Shown one piece after another: positions 43,630 to 52,679 of a stretch of DNA of 64,000 nucleotides. The notes below the pieces were generated by a model, which ran no database searches, was not told the DNA's origin, and worked only from the letters and a program-made list of their open reading frames with translations. Position 1 is the stretch's first letter. Each line of letters starts with the position of its first letter. A program made the position numbers and the translations under genes. Source of the DNA: Sphaerochaeta pleomorpha str. Grapes. Its GTDB lineage: Bacteria; Spirochaetota; Spirochaetia; Sphaerochaetales; Sphaerochaetaceae. The stretch covers positions 2,604,001 to 2,668,000 of the forward strand of contig NC_016633.1 of the NCBI RefSeq assembly GCF_000236685.1, written 5' to 3'.

Positions 43630-45060
43630 ATGTTGAATCTATATGAAAAACAGAAAATGGGGCTACTTTTAATTGGTGCTGAACGCTTCAGGCCGCTCGG
43701 AAGCAATACCAAACGGGGTTCGTATCTTGAAAGAAAGACAGCAGAAGCAGATTCTATGGTATCCGATTGCGGGAAATTTGCTGAAGTTGTATTCCCTGGG
43801 ATAGTCTTTACACGCGAGGATGCCGTAAGCGCGATCAAGACCTTTACAAAAGAAGATGTCGACTATGTTCTCTGTGTTTTTCTGTCTTGGGCAGAGGATT
43901 TCGCATGGAACCGTTTCTTGCGGGACATGCCCCCTATCCCGATTCTGTATGCCCACAATGTCAAAGATCAGGTCAATCTTGGAAATACGAGCGATGACGA
44001 CGAGTTTACCGAATACCTGTGCTATGGCGGTCTGGTCGGATCCTTGGAGGCTAGTGGAGACAATATCAGATACAACCGTCCGATGTTTGAGACTGTTTTG
44101 GGAACTTGGAGTGAGGTTCTCAAGAGGTCTTATGTTTTTGGAAAAGCTGCCCATGCGAGGGCACTGCTTAGAAAGAGCAGTATGGGACTTCTTGCCTGTT
44201 TTAATGAAGCCATGTGGTCAACCTATGTAGACCCCTATGATATTTTCATGAAAGTAGGGCCTGAACTCCATTTCCTGTCCGTTGCAGAACTCAGGGATAC
44301 GATTGAGGCAATTCCTGATGGAGAGGTTGCCTCAGTGATGGAAGACCTGAAGCGAACCTATGTGATGGAGGAGGATGTTGACTTGCACAAGTTCTTTGCG
44401 TCTGTCAGAGCCTCAATGGGAATGGAACGCTTGGCTACCCATTATGATCTTGACCTTTTGGTCTTGAATGACATAGACACGGTGCTCTTTCAGCAGGTTG
44501 GACTCCGCCCGGGGTTCTGGCCTACAGCCAATGAAGTAAAGACCCTTGTCGTCCCGGAGGGGGATATTGGCGGAGGCCTTGCGGCATACCTGCTGAAACT
44601 TGTTTCCCAAAAGCGTGTGAATTTCATAGAGCCTTTCCATCTGGATCTTCCAAACGACAACTTTGCAGCGGGCCATGCGGGCCCTAATGACTACAGGGAG
44701 GAAGGAGGTAAGACGCTTATTGCGAGGGATGTACGTTTTGCAAAGACAAAATGGAAATATGCAGGGGCCCCTTTTGCCTGGCATACCTTCAGTCCCGGAA
44801 TAAAGACCATGGTGCACTGTTCAGAAAGAAATGGGTCTTTCATTCTTGTTGCTACGAAGGTTGAATGCCTTCCTACGGAGCATTTTCTAGCAACCTATTC
44901 CCATGGTCTTTTCAGGGCCATAGGGCAAACAAATGAGCAGCTGTTTGAAAAACTCCTCAAAATAGGGGTGACCCAGCATTACTCAATTGTGAGTGGAGAC
45001 TATGTTGAGATTCTCAAAGATCTCGCCTCCCTCCTGGGCTTTGAGTTCTTCAGTCTATGA
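43630..45060 (+). CDS. L-fucose/L-arabinose isomerase-family protein
   Basis: A 476-residue protein with the three-domain plan of fucose/arabinose isomerases, which convert aldoses to ketoses with Mn2+. Signals include YVLCVFLSWAEDFAWNRFL and PPIPILYAHNVKDQVNLGNT in the N-terminal domains, GLLACFNEAMWSTYVDPYDI in the middle, and VNFIEPFHLDLPNDNFAAGH (metal-site Glu and His) toward the C-terminus. It is shorter than FucI (about 590) and close to AraA and the uncharacterised isomerase-family members. It is in one operon with the glycosidase; the sugar is unknown. GGAG lies just before the ATG. Confidence 0.8.
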   Translation: MLNLYEKQKMGLLLIGAERFRPLGSNTKRGSYLERKTAEADSMVSDCGKFAEVVFPGIVFTREDAVSAIKTFTKEDVDYVLCVFLSWAEDFAWNRFLRDMPPIPILYAHNVKDQVNLGNTSDDDEFTEYLCYGGLVGSLEASGDNIRYNRPMFETVLGTWSEVLKRSYVFGKAAHARALLRKSSMGLLACFNEAMWSTYVDPYDIFMKVGPELHFLSVAELRDTIEAIPDGEVASVMEDLKRTYVMEEDVDLHKFFASVRASMGMERLATHYDLDLLVLNDIDTVLFQQVGLRPGFWPTANEVKTLVVPEGDIGGGLAAYLLKLVSQKRVNFIEPFHLDLPNDNFAAGHAGPNDYREEGGKTLIARDVRFAKTKWKYAGAPFAWHTFSPGIKTMVHCSERNGSFILVATKVECLPTEHFLATYSHGLFRAIGQTNEQLFEKLLKIGVTQHYSIVSGDYVEILKDLASLLGFEFFSL

Positions 45061-45099
45061 CCTGTATCCTGCAGTTCATCGCTTCAATGGAGGTTTGTT

Positions 45100-46302
45100 T
45101 TGGATACCTATATATCTGAATCACTTGAGACAGTACAGAAATCCTATCACGATGTCGTAATCGTAGGTGCCGGTGTCTCAGGAATCGCAGCAGCTGTAGC
45201 AGCAAGAAGACAGGGCTTATCTGTATTGCTCGTCGAGAAGTCAATAACCTTTGGGGGTCTTGCGACAGCGGGTCTCATCGGATGGTATGAGCCACTGTGT
45301 GACGGAAAGGGTAACAGGCTCTCCAGTTCGCTTTCTCGGGATTTGTTTGAACTTGCCATTTCCCATAGCTACAGTTGTCTTCCGAAGGAATGGGAAGGCT
45401 TTCCCGTCCAGGTCGATACAAGCCGGCGCTGTGCCACTTTCTTCTCTCCCTCAATTTTCTCAATGGAACTTGATGACTATCTTCAGAAAGAAGGTGTTGA
45501 GGTTCTCCTTGACACTCTGTTTGTAAGGCCTATTATTTCTGATGGGACGGTCTCAGCGATAATCGTTGAAGGAAAGAGTGGACGTAGCGCGCTCGCAGCG
45601 AGGGTTTTTGTCGATTGTTCAGGAGATGCGGATCTCATGGATAGAAGCGGTGTCCCTTGTGAACTGGGTAGAAACTGGTTGACGTATATTGCTTATTTGT
45701 CCGACCTGTCAAACGCCCAGAAGGCAATAGAAAACAAATCCATGCTCTATGCGAGATCTTGGAGGAACAGCGGAGCCGACCTTCTTGGAAATAACCATCC
45801 CAAGGACTTTCCGAAGTATAGCGGAACTACAGAGGAAGAGGTAACAGCCTTTGTCCGCAACGGTCGCCAGAATCTTTTCAATGAGATAAAGGATATGCAA
45901 GCAAATAAGCGTGATATTGTATCTACACCTTCAATGGCGCAGTTCAGGACTACAAGAAGAATCATCGGGGCAAGGACCCTTACAGAATCGGATGAAGGAA
46001 CGTTCCAGCCTGATTCAATAGCGGCTTGTGCAGACTTCATGCATGTGGGTAAGCGGTATGAGGTTCCCTATGGGACACTATACAATCGCGATTTTGGAAA
46101 CCTGCTTTGTGCCGGTAGGATAATATCCTCAACCGGCTGGGGCTGGGAAGTGACCCGGGTCATACCGGTGGCAGTAGCGACTGGGCAGGCAGCAGGGACC
46201 GCCGCATCCTTGGCAGTTCGTAAAGACTGCAGGGTTTCGGAAGTACCGATAGCTGCACTGCAGGCAAATCTAGAGAATCAAGGAGTACATCTTCATATAT
46301 GA
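45100..46302 (+). CDS. FAD-dependent oxidoreductase
   Basis: A 400-residue flavoprotein of the FAD_oxidored (PF12831-like) group. The dinucleotide motif is VVIVGAGVSGIAAAVAARRQ (about residues 20-39), followed by VLLVEKSITFGGLATAGLIG; ARVFVDCSGDADLMDRSGVP is the second conserved FAD-contact region, and GNLLCAGRIISSTGWGWEVT with VAVATGQAAGTAASLAV near the end closes the site. It has no signal peptide. A redox enzyme in a sugar operon could oxidise a sugar ring or hydroxy group. Start is TTG with GGAGG upstream; its stop overlaps the kinase ATG (ATGA). Confidence 0.85.
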   Translation: MDTYISESLETVQKSYHDVVIVGAGVSGIAAAVAARRQGLSVLLVEKSITFGGLATAGLIGWYEPLCDGKGNRLSSSLSRDLFELAISHSYSCLPKEWEGFPVQVDTSRRCATFFSPSIFSMELDDYLQKEGVEVLLDTLFVRPIISDGTVSAIIVEGKSGRSALAARVFVDCSGDADLMDRSGVPCELGRNWLTYIAYLSDLSNAQKAIENKSMLYARSWRNSGADLLGNNHPKDFPKYSGTTEEEVTAFVRNGRQNLFNEIKDMQANKRDIVSTPSMAQFRTTRRIIGARTLTESDEGTFQPDSIAACADFMHVGKRYEVPYGTLYNRDFGNLLCAGRIISSTGWGWEVTRVIPVAVATGQAAGTAASLAVRKDCRVSEVPIAALQANLENQGVHLHI

Positions 46303-48038
46303 GGAACAGATTGCAGAAGAAGGTACCGCTAGTTGCAAGCTTGGTGATGCCAATAAGACTAAAAGTCACCTTGACCTCAGTGCTCATCGCCACCGTAGTC
46401 GCAGTTGTAGCTTCTATTACCTTCTTCTATGCAATAAAGAATATAACACAAAAGACCTTTACGACGAATCTTGAAGCTCTGCAGACCGAGATTGAACAGA
46501 TTTTGGTCTCTGATATGGTGTCTATAGACAATACCGCGAGGCATATAATCCAGAGTGCGAGTGTATTTAACTATCTTTCTAACGGTTCTCTACCGTCAGA
46601 GTATGACGAGTATGAGCTCTTCTCACTCAAAAGTGCCATGGGAAAGGATATATCGCGTCAGCTTTTCTTTAACCCTGCGTTTGAAAGTGGTCTTATACAG
46701 ATTGTCAGGCTGTTCTTGGAAAAAGACATAATAATCACCCAGACAAAGAAAGCGACTGAGCAGAATCTGAATGTTTCAAGCGATATCAGCACTTATCAGT
46801 ATCTACAAGAATCCGGGAATACCGGCAGGCAGGTCTTTGTGAACGAAGGGAGACTTTCCTTTGCCTATCCAATATCCAGTCTTTCAGGTGTTCGCAAGCC
46901 CACGGCATTGATAATAGGATGCAATGTGGATCAGTTCAAACACCGATATGACGCCCTGGTCGAAAGTTTTTCTTCTGCCGTATATGCAGTCTATGACCAG
47001 AACGGTCTCATGCTGTTCTCCTACGGTGACTTGGGAAGCATCTCCCAGAACTATAAGGTTAAGACAAACAAGCTTTCAAACGGGTTCATTTCAACTATTG
47101 CTGTCAGCAATAAGGAACTCACCGGAAAAGTCTCGGATATTACCTTCAAGTATCTCTTATTCTTCTTGGCTTTGATGCCTATACCTCTGCTTGCGGCTTT
47201 CTTTATGACAAGGCGGATGCGTTTCTTTGCAGAAAATTTTATCAAGCACATCAAAAGGGTAGGAGAGGGGGATTTCGCTGTTACTCTTCCCGTGTATGGG
47301 GATGATGAACTAGATGAAATCGGTAAGGCTTTCAACACCATGACCGGCAAGATTAACAGTCTGGTAGAAGAAGTCTACAAGAAACAATTTCTCATCCAGC
47401 AGATGAAAATCCAGCTTCTTCAGAATCAAATGAATCCTCATTTTCTGTTCAACGTGCTTTTCTCCATGAGTACCAGAGCGAAAATGAACAGGGATGAGAC
47501 GCTATATCAGATGACTGTACTCTTGTCGAAATTTCTAAGGACAAATATTGCATCCAATGATTCCATGATGGTTCCGATCAAAAGTGAGATGGATTATGTG
47601 GATACCTATTTGAATATCCAGGCCATGCGCTTCGGGGATAGGCTTGCCTATGAATGGCAGATTCCACGCGAACTCATGGATTGCTATTGCCCAAGGCTTT
47701 CCATTCAGCCGCTTGTCGAAAATTCTGTCATGCATGGAATCGAACCGCTGACTAGGACTGGACACATCGTGATATCTGTTTCTGATGAAAAGGATTTCAT
47801 CATTGTCACTGTTGAGGATGATGGGGTGGGGTTTGATATGTCGCTATCTGAAGATAGAAAAGATGGCAGGGGAAATCATATCGCACTGGATAATCTGCGT
47901 CAGAGGTTGAGGCTTCTCTATGGGGATGAGTGCACCCTCAGAATGGAAAGTGCGGTGGGTATGGGATGTACTGCAAGTTTTAGGATTCCCAAACAGAGGG
48001 AGGAGCAAAAAGATGTCATACCGAATATTATTGGCTGA
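46299..48038 (+). CDS. YesM-type sensor histidine kinase
   Basis: A 579-residue two-helix membrane kinase: helix at about 22-46, an extracellular sensor of about 240 residues, second helix at about 285-305, a HAMP domain (RVGEGDFAVTLPVYGDDELD), then the YesM/LytS His-kinase region LLQNQMNPHFLFNVLFSMST with His381, and an ATPase domain with SIQPLVENSVMHGIEP and VEDDGVGFDM. It pairs with the AraC-type regulator encoded next, whose start lies 26 bases inside its end. These systems usually sense extracellular oligosaccharide and induce the ABC importer downstream. Confidence 0.93.
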   Translation: MRNRLQKKVPLVASLVMPIRLKVTLTSVLIATVVAVVASITFFYAIKNITQKTFTTNLEALQTEIEQILVSDMVSIDNTARHIIQSASVFNYLSNGSLPSEYDEYELFSLKSAMGKDISRQLFFNPAFESGLIQIVRLFLEKDIIITQTKKATEQNLNVSSDISTYQYLQESGNTGRQVFVNEGRLSFAYPISSLSGVRKPTALIIGCNVDQFKHRYDALVESFSSAVYAVYDQNGLMLFSYGDLGSISQNYKVKTNKLSNGFISTIAVSNKELTGKVSDITFKYLLFFLALMPIPLLAAFFMTRRMRFFAENFIKHIKRVGEGDFAVTLPVYGDDELDEIGKAFNTMTGKINSLVEEVYKKQFLIQQMKIQLLQNQMNPHFLFNVLFSMSTRAKMNRDETLYQMTVLLSKFLRTNIASNDSMMVPIKSEMDYVDTYLNIQAMRFGDRLAYEWQIPRELMDCYCPRLSIQPLVENSVMHGIEPLTRTGHIVISVSDEKDFIIVTVEDDGVGFDMSLSEDRKDGRGNHIALDNLRQRLRLLYGDECTLRMESAVGMGCTASFRIPKQREEQKDVIPNIIG

Positions 48039-49521
48039 AGACGAACAGATTGTCAGGGAAGGATTTGATTTTCTCCTGGACTGGGATAGACTCGGATGCA
48101 AGATTGTGAAGAAGGTAAAGGATGGTAATGAGGCAATAGAATTCCTTCGCAGTAATCCTGACAAGATTGATATTGTGATAACCGATATCAATATGCCCAT
48201 TCTCCTTGATGGCAATGACCTCCCGGGAGGACTGGCAGTAGCCAAGTATATCAAAGATACTCTTCCGCGGGTCCAGACAGTGATTCTCACCGCTTATGAC
48301 AATTTTTCTTTCGCCCAGAATGCGATTCGGTTTGACGTAGTGGATTTTGTTCTGAAAAGCGATATTGATATATTTCTTCCAAAAGCCATTGAGAAGGCAA
48401 TTAGTGAAATCGAAAGCAGGAACAAGGATGTTTTGGAGCTTGAGAAAGCCGCAATGGCAGTCAAAAAGAAAAAGCAAGAAAACCAGTATCTTTTGTGCAT
48501 GCGTTCAGAAGCGCTTGGGGTTGTATCCGATAGCATCACATCCGAGGATGGCCGGTTTCTTGTCCTCGCTCTTGAGGTCAATGACAGCGAATCCGGATCC
48601 GGGGACTGTAATTGTATACGCGGTGATGTCCAGGAAACATTCAGGTCAGATACGACAATAATAACCTTTCTCAGCCCAAGATCCTGCTGTATTCTTTTCT
48701 TTGGCAGTTTCAAATTCGCTGATATTCGAAAACAGGTCATAGCTCTGAGAGAGAATCTTTTTTCAAAGGCAATGTTGCTTTTATGCGCTTCAAGTCATGA
48801 GGTGAAGAATTCCGATAAGATTTCTGAGGCCACAAGGAGCGCGCTGGATAGGCTTCACACTATCAGGCAGGATGCAAATTGGTTTTTGACCAATCCCCTG
48901 CCTCTGCTGAAGGCTCGTACAAAGACCATTGCGGAACTGACCAAAGCAAGGGACTATATAGAGTTCAAGGACCTGATTGATGAATACCTGGCCTACGATA
49001 TAGGCTTTCCAACCCTGCGTCTTGATATGGTGAAGCTTGTCAGTGCACTTTCAGACCGATACCCTTCTGTGCAAGGAAAGACAGATGACCAGTTCATCAG
49101 CGATATTCAGTATTCCCAGACGCGCTATCGTCTCAGGCACATTGTCTGCGAATATGCCTACAACCATTTCCGGATAGCAGCACCTGTAGTGAGTACCGAC
49201 AACCTTTTGGTAAAGGAGGCTTTGGCTTATATAAAGCATAACTATACAAAGCCTATCAATCTCAGTATGGTGGCAAACCAACTGAATGTAAGTGATTCCT
49301 ATCTCGGAAGAACCTTCAAGAATGAAATTGGAGAGTCCCTTCTTCATGTCCTTAACGAGCTTCGTATACAGTTTGCCTTGCTGTTGTTGAAAAACCCTAG
49401 CGTCAAGATATTTGAAGTTTCTTCAAAAAGCGGTTTTAGTGACCCAAATTATTTTGCACACGTGTTTTACAGACATACAGGTATGAGCCCGAAGGAATAC
49501 CAAAAGAAGAACACTTTGTAG
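48013..49521 (+). CDS. YesN-type response regulator with AraC DNA-binding domain
   Basis: A 502-residue regulator from the ATG at 48013, preceded by GGGAGGAGC. The receiver domain is about residues 1-130 (LLAEDEQIVREGFDFLL, phosphoacceptor Asp58 in VITDINMPILLDG, VILTAYDNFSFAQNA). The middle region, about 240 residues, is specific to this group. The C-terminal AraC domain (about 400-500: LALAYIKHNYTKPINLSMVA, VSDSYLGRTFKNEIGESLLH, SKSGFSDPNYFAHVFYRHTG, MSPKEY) binds DNA. Likely target is the binding-protein promoter at 49560-49630. Confidence 0.93.
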   Translation: MSYRILLAEDEQIVREGFDFLLDWDRLGCKIVKKVKDGNEAIEFLRSNPDKIDIVITDINMPILLDGNDLPGGLAVAKYIKDTLPRVQTVILTAYDNFSFAQNAIRFDVVDFVLKSDIDIFLPKAIEKAISEIESRNKDVLELEKAAMAVKKKKQENQYLLCMRSEALGVVSDSITSEDGRFLVLALEVNDSESGSGDCNCIRGDVQETFRSDTTIITFLSPRSCCILFFGSFKFADIRKQVIALRENLFSKAMLLLCASSHEVKNSDKISEATRSALDRLHTIRQDANWFLTNPLPLLKARTKTIAELTKARDYIEFKDLIDEYLAYDIGFPTLRLDMVKLVSALSDRYPSVQGKTDDQFISDIQYSQTRYRLRHIVCEYAYNHFRIAAPVVSTDNLLVKEALAYIKHNYTKPINLSMVANQLNVSDSYLGRTFKNEIGESLLHVLNELRIQFALLLLKNPSVKIFEVSSKSGFSDPNYFAHVFYRHTGMSPKEYQKKNTL

Positions 49522-49578
49522 AAAACACGACAGTTTTTCACCCGAAAAGACAAATAATTCGTCTATTTTTCCATTTTT

Positions 49579-49594
49579 TCAGTCCCTATACTGA
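49579..49594 (+). promoter_or_regulatory. Promoter region of the sugar ABC importer
   Basis: TATACT at 49587-49592 is a good -10 box, but no -35 matches, as expected for an activator-dependent promoter. TCAGT-CCCTAT-ACTGA (49579-49594) is a dyad over the -10. TTTTCAGT also recurs at 49576-49583 and 49611-49618. The YesN-type regulator is the probable activator. Confidence 0.45.
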
Positions 49595-49632
49595 ACATAC
49601 AAAAGGTATATTTTCAGTGCCAAGGAGGATGT

Positions 49633-50928
49633 ATGAAAAAATTTTTGACGATTCTAGCTATCTTCGCTCTAGCCATGTGTACGGTATTTGCACAAGGAAG
49701 TCGTGATTCTGCCAGTGCAGTTGATGACGGTACAATTGTAATCAACTATCCGACCTACAGGGTAGGGACAAACGTGACTGCCGGCTATACGAAGGTTCTT
49801 ATCGACAGTTTCAATGAGCATTTCGAAGGCAAGTACAAGGTTGTCATTGAGGAATTGCCAAGTGACGTTGCCTATCAGGAAAAGATGGCAATTCTTGCAA
49901 CAACCAATGATCTTCCGGATATTGTCGAAGGAAAAGGACCAGTCATTGACTTAGCAATCAGGAATGGCCAGGCAGTGGACCTCACCCCATTCTTCGAGAA
50001 AGACCCTGGATTCCGTGCAGAAGTTGGTATGCCTGCAATTGAAAGTAATACCATCAATGGAAAGATTTACGGAGTACCTCCTGAGAATCAGGCTTTCGGA
50101 TACTTCTACAACAAGGAGATGTTCAAGAAGGCTGGTATCAAACCTGCTGAGACCTGGGGGGAATGGATGGACAACCTGGAGAAACTGAAGCGGGCTGGCT
50201 ACATCCCTCTTACATTCTTCACAGGTGAGAACTCATGGACTACCCAGAATGTCCTCGTTTCGATTGTCGGAACTCAGAATGCAGAGTCCAATGCCATGAT
50301 GAATTCCCAGGTAAAGATTGTTGAATGGGATACTCCTGAGATGGTCTATGGTCTTTCGCTTATCCAGAAGATGTTCCAGAACTACTGTTCTGAAGATGCT
50401 GTCGGTGGTGTCTATGCAAACGTAGCCAACTACTTCCTTCAGGAAAAGGCTGCAATCATGCCTAACGGTTCGTGGATGATTCCTGACTTTTCAAATCCTG
50501 ACAAGGCTACACAAGCTTTCTTTGACAAGGTTGGTGTTTCAATGTTCCCGAACAGCGGAATGATTGCAAACTACGATTACGGCTACATGATCTGTACAAA
50601 GGATCCTAAGAAGCTTGAAGCCTGCTGGGAATTCATAAAGTGGTTCAACAATGCTGAAGCCCAGAGAATCAAGCTTGAAGTCGGTGGGTCATTTCCAATC
50701 GGACCTAAGGTAGAGATTACCGACGATTTTAAGGCAAAGAATCCTCTTCTTGCAGATCTTGTTGCGCTCATGGGACAGGTGAAATACACCTATAAAACGA
50801 TGAACAAGCTTGCCTATCCAAACCTCGTATATGATGGATTCCAGACAATCTATCCAGAACTCATCTACAACAAGATTACTCCGCAAGAGATGGTCTTGAA
50901 GATGACAGAGATCTCTAAGAAGAACTAA
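49633..50928 (+). CDS. Sugar ABC transporter solute-binding protein, MalE-like
   Basis: A 431-residue exported binding protein. Signal peptide: MKKFLTILAIFALAMCTVFA then QGSRDSAS. The mature protein is a family 1 carbohydrate-binding protein: VIEELPSDVAYQEKMAILAT, PDIVEGKGPVIDLAIRN, INGKIYGVPPENQAFGYFYN (hinge-ligand region) and AAIMPNGSWMIPDFSN. It delivers oligosaccharide to the two permeases encoded next. AAGGAGG precedes the ATG. No ATPase gene accompanies the importer; a shared MsiK/UgpC-like ATPase elsewhere in the genome would supply energy, as is common for such systems. Confidence 0.93.
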   Translation: MKKFLTILAIFALAMCTVFAQGSRDSASAVDDGTIVINYPTYRVGTNVTAGYTKVLIDSFNEHFEGKYKVVIEELPSDVAYQEKMAILATTNDLPDIVEGKGPVIDLAIRNGQAVDLTPFFEKDPGFRAEVGMPAIESNTINGKIYGVPPENQAFGYFYNKEMFKKAGIKPAETWGEWMDNLEKLKRAGYIPLTFFTGENSWTTQNVLVSIVGTQNAESNAMMNSQVKIVEWDTPEMVYGLSLIQKMFQNYCSEDAVGGVYANVANYFLQEKAAIMPNGSWMIPDFSNPDKATQAFFDKVGVSMFPNSGMIANYDYGYMICTKDPKKLEACWEFIKWFNNAEAQRIKLEVGGSFPIGPKVEITDDFKAKNPLLADLVALMGQVKYTYKTMNKLAYPNLVYDGFQTIYPELIYNKITPQEMVLKMTEISKKN

Positions 50929-50950
50929 GTCTGCATAAGGAGTCCTTGTC

Positions 50951-51814
50951 GTGAAGAGAAATGTCAATTTTGCACTGTATATTCTGCCGACCTTGATTCT
51001 GTTTCTCATCGTCTATGCTGTTCCCCTTGTTGTGCTTTTTGGGACTTCGTTCGGCGATTGGAGGACAGGTGGATCGATCAGCTTTGCAGGAATAAAGAAT
51101 TATGTACAGTTGATACTGCACGATGAGACCTTTCAGGAAGGGTTCAAGAACAACGTGTTGTGGATTCTTTTGCAAGGGACGGTCAATGTGGCAATCGGTA
51201 CGGTATTTGCCCTTATCCTTGCCCGTCGTCCCTTCTTCTGGAAGTTTGCAAGAACTGTCTATATGCTTCCGTCCATTATTTCAAGCGCTGCAATGGGAAT
51301 GCTTTTTGTATGCGTTTTCAATCCACAGTTCGGTATGGTCAATAGCATAATTAGACTTTTCAATCCAAGCTTCAGCCACAACTGGTTCATGGCATACGAC
51401 ACTGCCTTTGCTACGGTAACCTTCACCTGGTTGCCGTATGCAGGCATGGTCATGCTGCTTATACTCACTGAGGTTTCATCAATGGATCACTCCATAATTG
51501 AGGCGGCAATAGTTGATGGTGCTGACCAGCTACAAATGGATCTTAGGATAATACTTCCTAATCTTAAGAACATAATTGGAACTTGTGTGATCCTTGAGAC
51601 AACCCAGATGCTCAAGAAACTTGATATTATCATGCTTACCACCAGAGGAGGTCCTGGGTCAACAACCATGAACCTGCCTATGTTCATATACAAGACATCC
51701 ATGGTTGAGAACAATTTTGGTCTGGCCAACGCAGCGGGTGTACTGTTGACGTTACTGGGATGCCTTACTGTGTTGATCATTAACAATCTGTTCAGGATCG
51801 GGGAGGAGAAATGA
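50951..51814 (+). CDS. Sugar ABC transporter permease, MalF/UgpA-like
   Basis: A 287-residue permease with six helices; the EAA motif is EAAIVDGADQLQMDLRIILP (about residues 183-202). Start is GTG with AAGGAG upstream; stop overlaps the next gene by four bases. It pairs with the other permease to form the import channel for the sugar bound by the preceding protein. Confidence 0.93.
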   Translation: MKRNVNFALYILPTLILFLIVYAVPLVVLFGTSFGDWRTGGSISFAGIKNYVQLILHDETFQEGFKNNVLWILLQGTVNVAIGTVFALILARRPFFWKFARTVYMLPSIISSAAMGMLFVCVFNPQFGMVNSIIRLFNPSFSHNWFMAYDTAFATVTFTWLPYAGMVMLLILTEVSSMDHSIIEAAIVDGADQLQMDLRIILPNLKNIIGTCVILETTQMLKKLDIIMLTTRGGPGSTTMNLPMFIYKTSMVENNFGLANAAGVLLTLLGCLTVLIINNLFRIGEEK

Positions 51815-52677
51815 ACTATATAGCCGATGACAGAAAAGATCCTGCCTACACAATGCTGCTTGTAGTGCTCAAGATCCTTGAAATACTCTTTGTTCTTTTC
51901 ATCTTCGTGGTAGCTTTGGGGCCGCTTCTCTGGGTGTTTCTGTCTTCTTTCAAGTCAAATACCCAAATTCTTTCAAATGCGCTGTCATTGCCTGAGAGTC
52001 TCTCGTTTAAAAACTATAGCATGGCATTCAAGCTGGCTCCCATCACAAAGTTCTATGGAAACAGTGTGATTGTTGCAGTCTGTGCGACATTGCTCAATGT
52101 CGTTGCAGTATCTATGAGCTCGTATGTCCTTGCACGGTTCAAGTTCAGGATGAGAAACTTCTTGAAAATCCTTTTCGGTCTGGCGTTGCTCATCCCTGCT
52201 GCAGCCATAATGCAGCCGCTTTATCTTAATATGAAGGCATTAGGATTCTATGATACGCTTACCGGGCTTATCATCTGTTATGCTGCATTCAGTATACCTG
52301 TTTCCATGTATGTCATGATGAGTTACTACCTTACGATACCCCGCGAACTTGAGGAGGCTGCGGTCATCGATGGGGCAGGTTTCAACACAACCTTCTGGAA
52401 GATAATCTTTCCGCTTGCCAATCCTGCGATGGCCACCTGTGGAGTGCTTGCATTCATTGGTGCCTGGAATGAGTTCCAGATTGCAATGATTCTTACATCC
52501 AGAACAAGTAAAAGAACGCTTCCGATTGCTCTTTTGTATTTCAAGAGCCAGTTTGCAAGTGACTACGGCGCAATGTTTGCAGCCACGATGGTTGTCGTAA
52601 TTCCATCGATAGTCGTATTTATCCTACTTCAGAAGCAAGTTGTCTCCGGCCTCGTAGCTGGAGCAGTAAAGGGCTGA
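51811..52677 (+). CDS. Sugar ABC transporter permease, MalG/UgpE-like
   Basis: A 288-residue permease with six helices; EAA motif EEAAVIDGAGFNTTFWKIIF (about residues 184-203). The first helix region is VLFIFVVALGPLLWVFLSSF (about 26-46). Its ATG overlaps the MalF-like stop (ATGA) and the glycosidase gene begins two bases after its own stop, so the importer and glycosidase are co-transcribed. Confidence 0.93.
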   Translation: MNYIADDRKDPAYTMLLVVLKILEILFVLFIFVVALGPLLWVFLSSFKSNTQILSNALSLPESLSFKNYSMAFKLAPITKFYGNSVIVAVCATLLNVVAVSMSSYVLARFKFRMRNFLKILFGLALLIPAAAIMQPLYLNMKALGFYDTLTGLIICYAAFSIPVSMYVMMSYYLTIPRELEEAAVIDGAGFNTTFWKIIFPLANPAMATCGVLAFIGAWNEFQIAMILTSRTSKRTLPIALLYFKSQFASDYGAMFAATMVVVIPSIVVFILLQKQVVSGLVAGAVKG

Positions 52678-52679
52678 TT

